DNA of 64,000 bases from Trabulsiella odontotermitis (lineage in GTDB: Bacteria > Pseudomonadota > Gammaproteobacteria > Enterobacterales > Enterobacteriaceae). Below the pieces are notes generated by a model that was not told the DNA's origin, ran no database searches, and was given only the letters and a program-made list of their open reading frames with translations. The stretch is taken from positions 4,278,001 to 4,342,000 of the forward strand of contig NZ_CP125781.1 of NCBI RefSeq assembly GCF_030053895.1. Direction: 5' to 3'. Each line of letters begins with the position of its first letter. The first letter of the stretch is position 1. The position numbers and the translations under genes were made by a program. Positions 34,192 through 44,524 of this stretch are shown here, piece by piece.

Positions 34192-35082
34192 ATGGCAATG
34201 GTACAACCGAAATCTCAGAAGCTGCGCCTCTTTATCACGCACCTGCTGCTGCTCGTCTTCATCGCAGCAATTATGTTTCCGCTGCTGATGGTGGTCGCCA
34301 TCTCCCTGCGTGAAGGCAACTTCGCCACTGGCAGCCTGATCCCGGACAACATCTCCTGGGAGCACTGGCGACTGGCGCTCGGGTTCAGCGTTGAGCACGC
34401 CGACGGCCGCGTCACGCCGCCGCCGTTCCCGGTGCTCTTGTGGCTGTGGAACTCGGTGAAAATCGCCGGGATCACCGCCATTGGAATCGTGGCGCTCTCC
34501 ACTACCTGTGCGTACGCCTTCGCCCGTATGCGTTTCCCCGGCAAAGCTACCCTGCTGAAAGGGATGCTGATTTTCCAGATGTTCCCGGCGGTACTGTCAC
34601 TGGTGGCGCTGTATGCCTTGTTTGACCGTCTCGGTCAGTACATTCCGTTTATCGGTCTTAACACACATGGCGGGGTGATCTTCGCTTATATGGGCGGTAT
34701 TGCGTTGCACGTCTGGACCATTAAAGGCTATTTCGAAACCATCGACGGTTCGCTGGAAGAGGCGGCGGCGCTGGATGGTGCCACACCGTGGCAGGCCTTC
34801 CGTCTGGTGCTGTTACCGCTGTCGGTACCGATTCTGGCGGTAGTGTTTATTCTGTCGTTTATCGCGGCGATCACCGAAGTACCGGTCGCCTCGCTGCTGC
34901 TGCGTGATGTCAACAGCTACACGCTGGCGGTAGGTATGCAGCAATACCTGAACCCGCAGAACTACCTGTGGGGCGATTTTGCCGCGGCGGCGGTGCTGTC
35001 CGCGATCCCCATCACCCTCGTGTTCCTGCTGGCGCAGCGCTGGCTGGTCAGCGGTCTGACGTCGGGAGGCGTGAAAGGGTAA
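34192..35082 (+). CDS. malG: MalG, maltose permease subunit
   Basis: MalG is the second membrane subunit of MalFGK2. It has 296 residues with six helices; the EAA loop is [21 protein letters not shown], and the C-terminal tail GLTSGGVKG reaches into the MalK interface. Start ATG 34192 (AMVQPKSQK) with AAGGAGGG upstream; a further in-frame 7-codon extension overlaps malF and is rejected. Confidence 0.98.
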   Translation: MAMVQPKSQKLRLFITHLLLLVFIAAIMFPLLMVVAISLREGNFATGSLIPDNISWEHWRLALGFSVEHADGRVTPPPFPVLLWLWNSVKIAGITAIGIVALSTTCAYAFARMRFPGKATLLKGMLIFQMFPAVLSLVALYALFDRLGQYIPFIGLNTHGGVIFAYMGGIALHVWTIKGYFETIDGSLEEAAALDGATPWQAFRLVLLPLSVPILAVVFILSFIAAITEVPVASLLLRDVNSYTLAVGMQQYLNPQNYLWGDFAAAAVLSAIPITLVFLLAQRWLVSGLTSGGVKG

Positions 35083-35145
35083 ATTTCATTGTTATGCCAC
35101 TGCAACCCTCAAATGCTGTTCATTGCGAATAATTGTGACTGTTCA

Positions 35146-35170
35146 GGCGGCCTTCGGGCCGCCCTTTTTT
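35146..35170 (+). terminator. malEFG terminator
   Basis: GGCGGCC (35146-35152), loop TTCG, GGCCGCC (35157-35163), then six T. It abuts the convergent psiE stop codon. Confidence 0.92.
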
Positions 35171-35579
35171 ATTCACGTTTCAGCCGCTTAGAGTTGCAGA
35201 GCCATAACGTGATCACCAACAACAGGATCGCCGCCGAGTAGATCAGCACATCCAGTGGGGATTTGTGATCAACGATGATCAGCCGCACAATGGCGGTGAT
35301 CCCGATGTAAATAAAGTAACGCAGCGGGAAGTGAAAGCCTGACTGAAAATACTTCACAATCAGGGCGATAAATTCAAAGTAGAGAAAATAGACCACCAAC
35401 CCTTCCACCAGCGCATATTTGCTGGTTTGCTCAGGGGCAAACAGAACGTCTGCCAGATGCAGCGTCTCTTTGCCGAGGAAAACGACCAGGATCAACCCTA
35501 GCGTCAGCAGACCCAGATTCAACACGGTCTGCAGGATGGTGGAGATGAACTCAACACGAGGGCGAGTGAGTGACGTCAT
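35169..35579 (-). CDS. psiE: PsiE, phosphate-starvation-inducible protein
   Basis: PsiE is a small inner-membrane protein induced by phosphate starvation (PhoB) and repressed by CRP in E. coli; its function is unknown. The 136 residues equal E. coli, with four hydrophobic segments (about 15-37, 57-75, 85-103, 110-127) and the basic tail CNSKRLKRE. No unmistakable Pho box was identified upstream. xylE, next to malG in K-12, is absent here. Confidence 0.95.
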   Translation of the reverse strand: MTSLTRPRVEFISTILQTVLNLGLLTLGLILVVFLGKETLHLADVLFAPEQTSKYALVEGLVVYFLYFEFIALIVKYFQSGFHFPLRYFIYIGITAIVRLIIVDHKSPLDVLIYSAAILLLVITLWLCNSKRLKRE

Positions 35580-35659
35580 AACAGCACCTTTATTGCAGTG
35601 GCGAGCCTCCTGTATAACGCAAAAGTGTGACGGAGATCTATATTTTTTATTTATGCGTA

Positions 35660-35689
35660 TTGCCGGGTAAGCACCGCGCCACCCGGCAA
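35660..35689. repeat. REP-like palindrome after yjbH
   Basis: TTGCCGGGT (35660-35668) and ACCCGGCAA (35681-35689) flank AAGCACCGCGCC. It is a REP-type element 7 nt beyond the yjbH stop and probably protects or ends the yjbEFGH mRNA. Confidence 0.75.
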
Positions 35690-35696
35690 TACAACA

Positions 35697-37793
35697 TCAA
35701 CGGAAATTCACGCTGCGATCGCTGGTCATGTCGTACAGCTGGAATTTGCGTCCCAGTTTCTGACCGCCATCACGCGTCAACGGCGTCCAGCCGATGGCGG
35801 CACGGCTGCGGGTCGGGCCGGAGGAGAAGATATCCAGCGGCACAGACACGTACACGCCTTTGGTGAAATCCCCTTCCCCGTACTCTTCCGGCGACACGTT
35901 AGTGATCGTTGCATAAGCGCCCACCACCACGCCGCTGTCGAAGTGTTTCGCCACTTCCAGCGTACCGCCCTTATCGCCTGCCAGATATTGCCCGACGCTG
36001 GCTTTGATCAGCACATCCTGCGCAAATGGCGGTGTCCAGTAGGCGGTCAGGTGACCGGTTTTGGCGCTGTAGTCGGTGAACTTCATCATGTCCTGCGCGC
36101 TACGCCAGTCACGCTGTTTCACGTAGTTCGCATCGATCCCAAACGCCCAGTTGCTGTCGACCGGACGATAGAGCACTTCCGCGCCCGCGCCGCCGAACAT
36201 GGTCTCCAGATAACCGCCGTACACCTGGCCGTAGAAACCGTTGCCGAAATACTGCAGGTAGTTGGCCTGCAGGTTATTGACGTAAATATCGTTCTCCACA
36301 TACTCACGCACGTGGGTTCTGACGCGCGGCAAATGCGTGTCCCGCGGCGGCTCGGTGTAGTTGAACTTGTCGTAGTTGTTAGCCAGGTTGGCGAACAGGC
36401 TGCCGGTGGTGATCAGGTGGTCAGTTACCCACCAGTCCGCGGTACCCATCACGCCCAGTTGATACATGTAGAAGCTTTCCGGGCCGCCGATGGACTGATT
36501 CAGCACCGGGTCGATATGCACATCAAAACGCGACTTATCGATATACCAGCCCTGCTCCGTTTTCTCCGGTATCACCGGCTCAATGCGTTTCTGTGCCAGT
36601 GGCGTTTCGTGACCTAATGGCTCGCCCGCCAGATGGTTGCGCAGGCTGGCGACGTCGGTTTCCGTTGTTACCTGCGGCAGATTGAGGCGGTTTTCGGTAA
36701 TGCGGATGGTGCGGATCCCTTCCGGCAGATCGTTCATGATGATCCGGTTGGCACGCTCAATGCCTTCACGCGAGTCGCGATATTTCACCTGTTCGCCAGT
36801 GACGTACAGCGTGTCGCCTTTCACCTGAATCTGCGGATCTGCCAGACCGGCGTTGTATTTCAGCAGGGTCAACTGGCTCGATACCACCGAATGCTGCAGG
36901 ATCGCGTCCTGCGGTTCCGGCTGGTATTTTGGCCGCGCGTTGTCGTTGTAGGACGGCCGCAGATCGTTAAAGTTGGTACGCAGCGTCACACCAAACATGA
37001 AGGTGTTGCCGCGCTCATAGCTCAGGTTAACGTCGGCCCAGTCAGTCACACGGTAAATGGCGCCGACGTTAAACTTGCTCTTCTGTTCGATTTTTCCAGC
37101 AAATTCATCGCTGTAATCATTGCCTTCGTATTCCAGCTTCAGGCGCAGCGGTTGCCAGGGGGTCTGATATTCAACGCCGCCAAACAGTGCGGTCGGGCCG
37201 TGGAACATCTGGCTACCATCCACCGAGCCCGCTTCGCGGTAACTGTTGTCGCGGTAGCAAAATTTATCGCTATAAGAACAGAGCGGGTTTTTCACGTTGC
37301 CGCTGGTGCCGAGATAGCCCCAGCCGAGCCCCAGCGAGAAATCAAACGGTCCCCAGGCTTTGCTGGCGACGATGTATTCCGCATCAAACAGACCGGTCCC
37401 GCCGATGTCCCGTGCGCCCACCGCCACCTGCGGCAGCCAGTAGCCCTCTTCCCACAGCCGCAGCTTGAGATCGAACGCTTTGTCTTTGTAGGTCTGGTCG
37501 CCCGAGAAGGCGTCAACGCTGCTGTACTGCCGGGTACGCACATCGGTATAACGCAGGGTGGTTTCCAGCCAGGGGAAAAGCTGTATTGAACCGGAGTAGT
37601 AGCGATACTGATCGTTATCGCGATAGTTGATGCTCATCTCCCCTTCCCGCGCCATGCGCGCGGTAGGCGTCTGCATCAACCCCACGCCGCCAAAGTCAGA
37701 CTGCGATGGCCCGACGGGCGCCGGATACGTTTCTGCATGGCAGGCCGCGCTCACGCCCAACGCCAGCAAGCTATAGAGAAATCTTTTTTTCAT
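35697..37793 (-). CDS. yjbH: YjbH, outer-membrane exopolysaccharide protein
   Basis: YjbH is a DUF940-family (GfcD-like) large outer-membrane beta-barrel thought to help export the polysaccharide made by the yjbEFGH system. The 698-residue product has a signal peptide ([20 protein letters not shown]), a first barrel ([25 protein letters not shown]), a periplasmic alpha/beta stretch around 330-400 ([20 protein letters not shown]) and a second barrel ending VNFR. Its start overlaps the yjbG stop by one base, so translation is coupled. Confidence 0.95.
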   Translation of the reverse strand: MKKRFLYSLLALGVSAACHAETYPAPVGPSQSDFGGVGLMQTPTARMAREGEMSINYRDNDQYRYYSGSIQLFPWLETTLRYTDVRTRQYSSVDAFSGDQTYKDKAFDLKLRLWEEGYWLPQVAVGARDIGGTGLFDAEYIVASKAWGPFDFSLGLGWGYLGTSGNVKNPLCSYSDKFCYRDNSYREAGSVDGSQMFHGPTALFGGVEYQTPWQPLRLKLEYEGNDYSDEFAGKIEQKSKFNVGAIYRVTDWADVNLSYERGNTFMFGVTLRTNFNDLRPSYNDNARPKYQPEPQDAILQHSVVSSQLTLLKYNAGLADPQIQVKGDTLYVTGEQVKYRDSREGIERANRIIMNDLPEGIRTIRITENRLNLPQVTTETDVASLRNHLAGEPLGHETPLAQKRIEPVIPEKTEQGWYIDKSRFDVHIDPVLNQSIGGPESFYMYQLGVMGTADWWVTDHLITTGSLFANLANNYDKFNYTEPPRDTHLPRVRTHVREYVENDIYVNNLQANYLQYFGNGFYGQVYGGYLETMFGGAGAEVLYRPVDSNWAFGIDANYVKQRDWRSAQDMMKFTDYSAKTGHLTAYWTPPFAQDVLIKASVGQYLAGDKGGTLEVAKHFDSGVVVGAYATITNVSPEEYGEGDFTKGVYVSVPLDIFSSGPTRSRAAIGWTPLTRDGGQKLGRKFQLYDMTSDRSVNFR

Positions 37794-38533
37794 TATTCAG
37801 GTATCCGCTGTGTGAGTGAGTGAAGAATGTCGGCGTTCAGCTCGTCGTATTTCTTCGTCCACAGGGAATCGGCAAAGCCGACAAAAATAAGGCTTCCAGG
37901 CATCAGTTCAACGTGGCGTTTGTTCCAGTACGCCACTGGCGCTTTTTGCGTCCGCCCGTCGGGGTAAATCACCCAGGCGTAGCTACGGTCAGCGCCACTG
38001 AGCAGGCTTTGATCATCGAGATAGCTCGCCACATCACGCTCTGGCGTGAACGGCAGCGTACCCGGACGGCTGATTAAACCGAACAGGTGTACCGTGGAGG
38101 GCTGATGACCCACCCAGAGGGTGTAATCGCCCTGCAACGGCGGGTTCGCGCCCGGTTTCACCCGTACAACGTCAGGATCGAGGCTCACCAGCTGGCGTCC
38201 GGTCACGTTGATGCTCTGTAACTGCTGGCGCAGCGCGTTAATCGCCGCGCCGTCATCACCGCCCTCTTCGGCGGCAAGCGCCGCCAGCCGGGCAAGCAAC
38301 GCCTGATGCTGCTGTTTCGCCGTGGCGGTTGACTGGCGTTCGCTGATGACCGCGCCCGGCCACCAGCTGTCCGCCAGCCGTGGTTGCGCGACCAGATCGG
38401 CCAGATGATCAGCGTCAGTGAGTTTTTTCGGCTGCGCCGCGCCATTGATAAAAACATCCACATTGCCGGCAGCGAAAACCGTTAACGGCGCAATAAACGT
38501 GGCGATCAACGCGGCAATTAAACGTTTTTTCAT
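37793..38533 (-). CDS. yjbG: YjbG, exopolysaccharide protein (GfcC-like)
   Basis: YjbG is a periplasmic DUF1017 protein related to GfcC of the group 4 capsule system. The 246 residues have a signal peptide ([21 protein letters not shown]), a long helix rich in Ala and Gln (about 75-115) and ubiquitin-like beta-grasp domains ([22 protein letters not shown]). Overlaps yjbF by 4 bp. Confidence 0.94.
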   Translation of the reverse strand: MKKRLIAALIATFIAPLTVFAAGNVDVFINGAAQPKKLTDADHLADLVAQPRLADSWWPGAVISERQSTATAKQQHQALLARLAALAAEEGGDDGAAINALRQQLQSINVTGRQLVSLDPDVVRVKPGANPPLQGDYTLWVGHQPSTVHLFGLISRPGTLPFTPERDVASYLDDQSLLSGADRSYAWVIYPDGRTQKAPVAYWNKRHVELMPGSLIFVGFADSLWTKKYDELNADILHSLTQRIPE

Positions 38534-39168
38534 GATTTTGCCGCCTTAATCAGGGTGGTTTTCACCGGGAAATAGTTCGCCCCGAGGTACTGCTCAGACT
38601 GGCGAATTTGCCCCTCGTCATCGATCCAGTAGCGGTTGCGCCAGTGGGTTTGATCGGTGCTGACAGTCTCCTCGAGCACGCGCACCTGGGTACTTTCGCC
38701 CGCCAGCGTCAGGGTATCGGTGCCCTCCCAGCGGAATTCAGAACGCGCGGTGGCGTAACGCACCTGCTTGTGCTCGGTCCAGCCCATCGTGCGCGTCCAG
38801 CTCACACCATCGATAATCTGATTAGGTTTCGTCAGCGGGTCAGCCTGCAGGTTGTTCACCTCCAGCAGGTTGTCGCCGCCAAGCTGCGTTTTAATGATGC
38901 GACCGTGTCGGGTCACGATGGTGGCCTGATCCTGCGTCACCCATTTCTGCTGCCCGTTTTCCGAGAAAGCGAGCACCACAAACAGCTGGGGGCCGCCGTT
39001 GAGTTGCATATACTGACTGGCATACGGCATGTTCTGGATGTCATCGTCGGTGAGCTGGACACCGGGTGTGCCGAACAGGCTATCCCAGAGGGATTGTCCC
39101 AGTCCTTTTGTACTGGCTGAACATGCCTGAAGCAGCAGGCAAAGAAGGATAATAATGGGTCGCTTCAC
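38530..39168 (-). CDS. yjbF: YjbF, exopolysaccharide lipoprotein (GfcB-like)
   Basis: YjbF is a lipoprotein of the GfcB/YjbF family, part of the Rcs-induced exopolysaccharide operon. The start is GTG at 39168 with GGAGAAG upstream; KRPIIILLCLLLQACSAS follows, giving a lipobox LQAC with Cys at 16. This gives 212 residues, the E. coli length. An upstream ATG would add ten basic residues before the signal peptide. Confidence 0.93.
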   Translation of the reverse strand: MKRPIIILLCLLLQACSASTKGLGQSLWDSLFGTPGVQLTDDDIQNMPYASQYMQLNGGPQLFVVLAFSENGQQKWVTQDQATIVTRHGRIIKTQLGGDNLLEVNNLQADPLTKPNQIIDGVSWTRTMGWTEHKQVRYATARSEFRWEGTDTLTLAGESTQVRVLEETVSTDQTHWRNRYWIDDEGQIRQSEQYLGANYFPVKTTLIKAAKS

Positions 39169-39231
39169 GACTCTTCTCCGAAGGGGCAAAATAACCACAC
39201 CGAAGTGTGGTTATGGTTAAAGCACCCGCTG

Positions 39232-39474
39232 TTACTGGGTACTGGTGGTCGTTGTGGTGGTGGTTCCCGTATTGGAGCCATCACCACCACCGGTCGCCGC
39301 CAGTGCGACACCCACGGCCGAACTTACGGTGCTGGCGCTGGTTGCGGTCGAACTGCCCGCAGACACAGACGTCGCTGCCGACCCGGCCGCCTCACCCACT
39401 TCCACGGGTGCTGCATAAGCTGAGGTCGCCGCAAGCGCGGATATGGCAAAAATGCCATACAGGATTTTCTTCAT
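39232..39474 (-). CDS. yjbE: YjbE, small exported protein
   Basis: YjbE is the first gene of yjbEFGH. The 80-residue product has a signal peptide ([21 protein letters not shown]) and a low-complexity mature part of Ala, Ser, Gly and Thr ([29 protein letters not shown]). Role unknown; it is exported and probably unstructured. In E. coli the operon is activated by RcsB. Confidence 0.92.
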   Translation of the reverse strand: MKKILYGIFAISALAATSAYAAPVEVGEAAGSAATSVSAGSSTATSASTVSSAVGVALAATGGGDGSNTGTTTTTTTSTQ

Positions 39475-39840
39475 AACTACTTCCCTTCATTGAATGAATG
39501 GAGATATGCCTGAAAAGAAATTCAGACGGGATCGAGTATACACAACTAAAGCAGGCTAATTAGCGCAGGGGAAAATAGCAGCGCAGTTTTCGGATTTATG
39601 GATGAAAGGGTTATTAAGCGGCAAACAGCAATTTGCAAAAGCAAAGTAATTCAAACGATTATAATATAATTCTACACATTTCATTCTCCGTAAAATCCTA
39701 AAATAACACGCAGTGATTAACTGGTTAAATAGTCTTTTCAGATTAAACTCAGAACGGAAATTTGCGCTACGTAACGGACAACAGGAATTATCCGATAAAA
39801 AAATGCCGGCATTTCGCCGGCATTAATTATTAAATATTAA
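39475..39840. other. yjbE-pgi intergenic region
   Basis: 366 bp, AT-rich. On the minus strand TATAAT (39663-39658) is a plausible yjbE -10, giving a leader of about 180 nt. TTAGGATTTTAC near 39690-39703 resembles part of an RcsAB box. The pgi terminator lies at the right end. No gene seen. Confidence 0.5.
39796..39824 (-). terminator. pgi terminator
   Basis: AATGCCGGC (39802-39810) pairs with GCCGGCATT (39816-39824); the minus strand continues with seven T. Confidence 0.93.
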
Positions 39841-41490
39841 TTACCCACGCCATTGCTTATAACGGTTAATCAAACCGTTAGTAGAGCTGTCGTGGCTGCT
39901 GATTTGTTTGTCATCTTTCAGCTCCGGCAGAATGCGGTTCGCCAGTTGTTTACCGAGCTCAACGCCCCACTGGTCGAAAGTGAAGATGTTGAGGATAACG
40001 CCCTGAGTAAAGATTTTGTGCTCATACAGCGCGATCAGCGCGCCCAGGCTGAACGGCGTGATTTCACGCAGCAGGATGGAATTGGTCGGGCGGTTGCCTT
40101 CGAACACTTTAAACGGCACCACGTGCTCCAGCGTCGCCGGATCTTTCCCCTGATCGCGATATTCCTGCTCAACCACTTCACGGGATTTACCGAACGCCAG
40201 CGCTTCGGTCTGCGCGAAGAAGTTAGACAGCAGCTTCGGATGGTGATCAGACAGCGGGTTGTGGGTAATGGATGGCGCAATGAAGTCGCACGGCACCATT
40301 TTGGTTCCCTGGTGAATCAGCTGGTAGAACGCGTGCTGACCGTTGGTGCCTGGCTCGCCCCAGATGATTGGCCCGGTCTGGTGCGTCACTTTATTGCCAT
40401 TACGGTCGACGTACTTACCGTTGGATTCCATGTTGCCCTGCTGGAAGTAGGCCGCAAAACGGTGCATGTACTGGTCGTACGGGAGAATGGCTTCGGTTTC
40501 CGCGCCAAAGAAGTTGTTGTACCAGATACCGATCAGCGCCAGCAGCACCGGCAGGTTTTTCTCAGGTGCCGTGGTGGAGAAGTGCTTGTCCATCGCATGC
40601 GCGCCGGAGAGCAGTTCTACAAAGTTGTCGAAGCCTACAGACAGGATGATCGACAAACCGATCGCTGACCACAGCGAATAACGGCCACCGACCCAGTCCC
40701 AGAACTCAAACATGTTGGCGGTATCAATGCCGAACTCACCGACCGCTTTGGCGTTGGTAGACAGCGCGGCAAAGTGTTTCGCCACGTGTTTCTGATCACC
40801 GGCGGTTTTCAGGAACCAGTCACGCGCGCTGTGGGCGTTGGTCATGGTTTCCTGAGTGGTAAAGGTTTTGGACGCGACCAGGAACAGCGTGGTTTCCGGG
40901 TTCACTTTTTTCAGCACTTCAGCGATGTGCGTCCCATCGACGTTAGACACGAAATGCATGTTGAGATGATTTTTGTACGGGCGCAGCGCTTCGGTCACCA
41001 TGAACGGGCCGAGGTCGGAACCACCGATACCAATGTTCACGACATCGGTGATCGGCTTACCGGTGTAGCCTTTCCAGCTCCCGGAGATGATGGCTTCTGA
41101 GAAGCCTTTCATCTTATCCAGCACCGCGTTCACTTCCGGCATCACGTCTTTGCCATCCACCACAATCGGTGTATTGCTACGGTTACGCAGCGCAACGTGC
41201 AGCACGGCACGATCTTCCGTACGGTTGATCTTTTCACCCGAGAACATGGATTTGATGGCGCCTGCCAGATCGGTTTCTTTCGCCAGATCCTGCAGTTTTG
41301 CCAGCGTGTCGGCGGTGATGCGGTTTTTGGAAAAATCCACCAGCATCAAATCGTCAAAGGTCGCGGAAAATTTGGAAAAACGGTCGCTATCTTTTGCGAA
41401 CAGCTCCGCAATAGTGACGTCCTTCATCTCCTCGTAGTGTTTCTGTAATGCCTGCCAGGCTGAAGTCTGCGTTGGATTGATATTTTTCAT
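39841..41490 (-). CDS. pgi: Glucose-6-phosphate isomerase
   Basis: Pgi interconverts glucose-6-phosphate and fructose-6-phosphate. The 549 residues equal E. coli. Family signatures are present: [43 protein letters not shown] and the catalytic Glu/His region [18 protein letters not shown], plus the lysine near [12 protein letters not shown]. Start at 41490 ([12 protein letters not shown]); four further in-frame codons upstream are possible but not in E. coli. Confidence 0.98.
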   Translation of the reverse strand: MKNINPTQTSAWQALQKHYEEMKDVTIAELFAKDSDRFSKFSATFDDLMLVDFSKNRITADTLAKLQDLAKETDLAGAIKSMFSGEKINRTEDRAVLHVALRNRSNTPIVVDGKDVMPEVNAVLDKMKGFSEAIISGSWKGYTGKPITDVVNIGIGGSDLGPFMVTEALRPYKNHLNMHFVSNVDGTHIAEVLKKVNPETTLFLVASKTFTTQETMTNAHSARDWFLKTAGDQKHVAKHFAALSTNAKAVGEFGIDTANMFEFWDWVGGRYSLWSAIGLSIILSVGFDNFVELLSGAHAMDKHFSTTAPEKNLPVLLALIGIWYNNFFGAETEAILPYDQYMHRFAAYFQQGNMESNGKYVDRNGNKVTHQTGPIIWGEPGTNGQHAFYQLIHQGTKMVPCDFIAPSITHNPLSDHHPKLLSNFFAQTEALAFGKSREVVEQEYRDQGKDPATLEHVVPFKVFEGNRPTNSILLREITPFSLGALIALYEHKIFTQGVILNIFTFDQWGVELGKQLANRILPELKDDKQISSHDSSTNGLINRYKQWRG

Positions 41491-41669
41491 AGCAATACTC
41501 ATCTGATTTGAAAATTGTGACTTCGCTCGATTGTAGCGCCTGCAGATAAAAATTGTGATGCTTTTTCAGGATGAGGGCAAAAGCGGCTAAAAAATGTCTT
41601 CAGATCACACTTTTATAAGCGAGATTTCTTGATCCTCTGCCAGCATAAAAAATCCGCATAACCTAAGCG

Positions 41670-41783
41670 TTGACAGCGCCCCGCCTCGCATTTTATTTAT
41701 GAATACGGTACCTGCGCCTGGTTCGATTACTGTTCTGCTCTTGTGCCAAGGTCACTATTTTCACTCCCTGACACGAGGTTGTT
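41670..41783 (+). promoter_or_regulatory. lysC promoter and shortened leader
   Basis: TTGACA (41670-41675) followed after 17 bp by TTATTT is the likely promoter. The leader is only about 80 nt. It starts with GGTACCTGCGCC and ends with CTTGTGCCAAGG…CCCTGACACGAGG; both blocks resemble the two ends of the roughly 310-nt E. coli lysC leader. The lysine riboswitch aptamer and expression platform between them are not present. Confidence 0.75.
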
Positions 41784-43133
41784 ATGACAGATTTAGTCGT
41801 CGCCAAATTTGGCGGTACCAGCGTTGCTGACTTCGACGCGATGAACCGTAGCGCGGATGTCGTGCTCGCCGATCCCAATACCCGACTGGTGGTGCTTTCC
41901 GCCTCGGCGGGCATTACCAATCTGCTGGTGGCGCTGGCGGAAGGCCTGGAAGCCACCGAGCGTTTCGCCAGACTCGATGCCATTCGTCAAATCCAGCTCG
42001 ATATTCTCGATCGCCTGCGGAATCCAAATGTGATCCGCGAAGAGATTGAGCGTCTGCTGGAAAATATCACCACCCTGGCGGAGGCCGCGTCGCTGGCTAC
42101 CTCCAATGCGCTGACCGATGAACTGGTCAGCCATGGCGAGCTGATGTCCACGCTGTTGTTTGTGGAAATTCTGCGTGAGCGCGGGGTTCAGGCGCAGTGG
42201 TTTGACGTGCGTAAAGTGATGCGCACTAACGATCGTTTTGGCCGCGCCGAGCCGGATGTCGCGGCACTGTCCGAGCTTTGCCTTCAGCAGCTCGCGCCAC
42301 GCCTGGCGGAAGGCATGGTCATCACCCAGGGCTTTATCGGCAGCGAAGGCAAAGGCCGCACCACCACGCTTGGCCGTGGCGGCAGTGACTATACCGCTGC
42401 GTTGCTGGGCGAAGCTCTGAAAGCGAAACGTGTCGATATCTGGACTGACGTCCCGGGCATTTACACCACCGATCCGCGCATTGTGCCTGCCGCACGGCGC
42501 ATCAATGAAATCGCCTTTGAGGAAGCCGCCGAGATGGCGACCTTCGGCGCGAAAGTGCTGCACCCGGCGACCCTGCTGCCCGCCGTACGCAGCGAAATTC
42601 CGGTATTCGTGGGCTCAAGTAAAGATCCGAAAGCGGGCGGTACGCTGGTCTGCAATAAAACCGAGAACCCGCCGCTGTTCCGCGCGCTGGCGCTGCGTCG
42701 CAACCAGACGCTGGTAACGCTGCACAGCCTGAATATGCTGCACTCCCGTGGTTTCCTGGCGGAGGTGTTCGGTATTCTGGCGCGTCACAATATTTCGGTC
42801 GATCTCATCACCACTTCAGAAGTGAGCATCGCGCTGACGCTGGATACCACCGGCTCCACCTCAACCGGCGATACTCTGCTGACACAGGCGCTGCTGACCG
42901 AGCTCTCTTCCCTGTGCCGCGTTGAAGTCGAAGAAGGGCTGGCGCTGGTAGCGCTGATTGGTAATCACCTCTCCAGAGCCTGCGGTGTTGGCAAAGAGGT
43001 GTTTGGCGTGCTGGAGCCGTTCAACATCCGCATGATTTGCTACGGTGCTTCCAGCTACAACCTGTGTTTCCTCGTGCCGGGTAACGAATCAGAAAAAGTC
43101 GTGCAGAAACTTCACCATAATTTATTTGAATAA
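41784..43133 (+). CDS. lysC: LysC, lysine-sensitive aspartokinase III
   Basis: LysC phosphorylates aspartate, the first step to lysine, methionine and threonine. The 449-residue protein has the kinase motif VVAKFGGTSVADF at the N-terminus, SHGELMSTLLF, GRGGSDYTAALL and DIWTDVPGIYTTDPR, then two ACT domains (about 300-449: VTLHSLNMLHSRGFLAEVFGIL, SVDLITTSEVSIALTLD) that bind lysine. These allosteric parts look intact, so enzyme-level feedback should remain although the leader riboswitch is missing. Confidence 0.98.
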   Translation: MTDLVVAKFGGTSVADFDAMNRSADVVLADPNTRLVVLSASAGITNLLVALAEGLEATERFARLDAIRQIQLDILDRLRNPNVIREEIERLLENITTLAEAASLATSNALTDELVSHGELMSTLLFVEILRERGVQAQWFDVRKVMRTNDRFGRAEPDVAALSELCLQQLAPRLAEGMVITQGFIGSEGKGRTTTLGRGGSDYTAALLGEALKAKRVDIWTDVPGIYTTDPRIVPAARRINEIAFEEAAEMATFGAKVLHPATLLPAVRSEIPVFVGSSKDPKAGGTLVCNKTENPPLFRALALRRNQTLVTLHSLNMLHSRGFLAEVFGILARHNISVDLITTSEVSIALTLDTTGSTSTGDTLLTQALLTELSSLCRVEVEEGLALVALIGNHLSRACGVGKEVFGVLEPFNIRMICYGASSYNLCFLVPGNESEKVVQKLHHNLFE

Positions 43134-43162
43134 AATTACACTACACGATAAACCATACCTAT

Positions 43163-43187
43163 GGCCGGGCTCGAACCCGGCCTTTTT
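43163..43187 (+). terminator. lysC terminator
   Basis: GGCCGGG (43163-43169), loop of 6, CCCGGCC (43176-43182), then five T. Confidence 0.93.
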
Positions 43188-43227
43188 ATAAAAAAACACA
43201 ACACAACACGATCGCAAGGAATACAAA

Positions 43228-44172
43228 ATGTCAGGAATATTCACCAGGCTGTTCCCGTTATGGGCACTGCTGCTCTCGATTATTGCGTACTACACGCCCT
43301 CGACCTTTACCCCTATTGGCCCCTGGGTCACTACGCTGCTGATGCTGATCATGTTTGGCATGGGCGTGCATCTGAAAGTGGATGATTTTAAGCGCGTGCT
43401 GTCGCGCCCGGCACCAGTTGCCGCGGGGATTTTCCTGCACTATCTGGTGATGCCGCTCGCCGCCTGGCTGCTGGCGCTGGCGTTTCGCATGCCGCCGGAA
43501 TTGTCCGCAGGCATGGTGCTGGTAGGCAGTGTTGCCAGCGGCACGGCGTCAAACGTCATGATCTATCTGGCGAAAGGTGATGTCGCGCTGTCGGTCACTA
43601 TCTCGTCGGTATCGACGCTGGTGGGTGTTGTCGCGACCCCACTGCTGACACGCCTGTACGTTGACGCCCACATTCAAGTGGACGTGATGGGAATGCTGCT
43701 CAGCATTCTGCAAATCGTGGTGATCCCGATTGCCTTAGGGCTGGTGGTGCATCATCTGCTGCCGCGTGTGGTGAAGGCGATAGAGCCTTATCTCCCGGCA
43801 TTCTCCATGATCTGCATCCTGGCGATCATCAGCGCTGTGGTGGCCGGTTCCGCATCGCATATCGCGTCAGTGGGTCTGATGGTGATTATCGCGGTTATTC
43901 TGCATAACAGCATCGGCCTGCTGGGGGGTTACTGGGGTGGTCGTCTGTTCGGTTTCGATGAATCCACCTGCCGCACACTGGCGATTGAAGTGGGTATGCA
44001 GAACTCCGGGCTCGCCGCTGCTCTCGGCAAAATCTACTTCGGCCCACTCGCCGCCCTCCCCGGCGCGCTGTTCTCCGTCTGGCACAACCTGTCGGGTTCA
44101 CTGCTGGCGGGTTACTGGTCCGATAAGCCGGTTGATGAACAACAGAAAAAAGAAGTAGTGAAACAGGGCTAA
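43228..44172 (+). CDS. panS: PanS, ketopantoate/pantoate/pantothenate exporter-type transporter
   Basis: PanS belongs to the bile acid:sodium symporter (BASS) superfamily and was described in Salmonella as moving pantothenate precursors. The 314-residue product has about ten membrane helices. Family landmarks are [13 protein letters not shown] in the first repeat, [24 protein letters not shown] with the crossover Gly/Ala/Asn, and [13 protein letters not shown] in the second repeat. AAGGA precedes ATG 43228. K-12 does not carry panS beside lysC. Confidence 0.9.
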   Translation: MSGIFTRLFPLWALLLSIIAYYTPSTFTPIGPWVTTLLMLIMFGMGVHLKVDDFKRVLSRPAPVAAGIFLHYLVMPLAAWLLALAFRMPPELSAGMVLVGSVASGTASNVMIYLAKGDVALSVTISSVSTLVGVVATPLLTRLYVDAHIQVDVMGMLLSILQIVVIPIALGLVVHHLLPRVVKAIEPYLPAFSMICILAIISAVVAGSASHIASVGLMVIIAVILHNSIGLLGGYWGGRLFGFDESTCRTLAIEVGMQNSGLAAALGKIYFGPLAALPGALFSVWHNLSGSLLAGYWSDKPVDEQQKKEVVKQG

Positions 44173-44202
44173 TTCGCTTCGCGCCTGCACGCGCTTGCTT
44201 TA

Positions 44203-44234
44203 CACTGAAGCCTCCCTACCAGGAGGCTTCAGTG
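44203..44234 (+). promoter_or_regulatory. Perfect hairpin covering the yjbD Shine-Dalgarno
   Basis: CACTGAAGCCTCC (44203-44215) pairs perfectly over 13 bp with GGAGGCTTCAGTG (44222-44234), with a 6-nt loop CTACCA. The right arm contains the Shine-Dalgarno GGAGG and ends exactly before the yjbD ATG (44235). No T-run follows, so it is not a normal terminator. Confidence 0.85.
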
Positions 44235-44507
44235 ATGCCCATAGCACGATTAACCCAAAAAGACATGACAGAAAGCGAGCAGCGTGAGCTGAAAACATTG
44301 CTCGACCGCGCGCGCATCTCACATGGCCGTCCCCTGACCAACGCCGAAACCAATCAGGTCAAAAAAGAGTACATCGACAAGCTGATGGCGCAACGTGACG
44401 CTGAAGCCAAAAAAGCCCGCAAGCTGAAAAAGCAACAGGCTTATAAACCGGATGAGAACGCAACATTCTCCTGGTCTGCCAATACCTCGACCCGTGGAAG
44501 GCGCTAA
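44235..44507 (+). CDS. yjbD: YjbD, DUF3811 family protein
   Basis: The 90-residue protein is basic and helical (ESEQRELKTLLDRARISHGRPLTNAE, KKARKLKKQQAYKPDENATFSW) and ends STRGRR, as in E. coli YjbD. Function unknown. ATG 44235 gives better spacing from AGGAGG than the adjacent GTG at 44232. The stop TAA is directly followed by the convergent rluF stop. Its translation start sits behind a strong hairpin. Confidence 0.92.
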   Translation: MPIARLTQKDMTESEQRELKTLLDRARISHGRPLTNAETNQVKKEYIDKLMAQRDAEAKKARKLKKQQAYKPDENATFSWSANTSTRGRR

Positions 44508-44524
44508 TTAGCGCCCTTTCTTTT
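44500..44524. terminator. Palindromic terminator at the yjbD/rluF junction
   Basis: GGCGCTAATTAGCGCC is a perfect 16-bp palindrome centred between the two convergent stop codons (TAA then TTA). On the plus strand it is followed by CTTTCTTTTT, inside the rluF 3' end, giving yjbD a terminator. No U-run follows for rluF. Confidence 0.65.

Noticed and set aside
36633..37589. Long plus-strand frame opposite yjbH (318 codons)
   Set aside because: Antisense shadow; yjbH matches its family over the full length.
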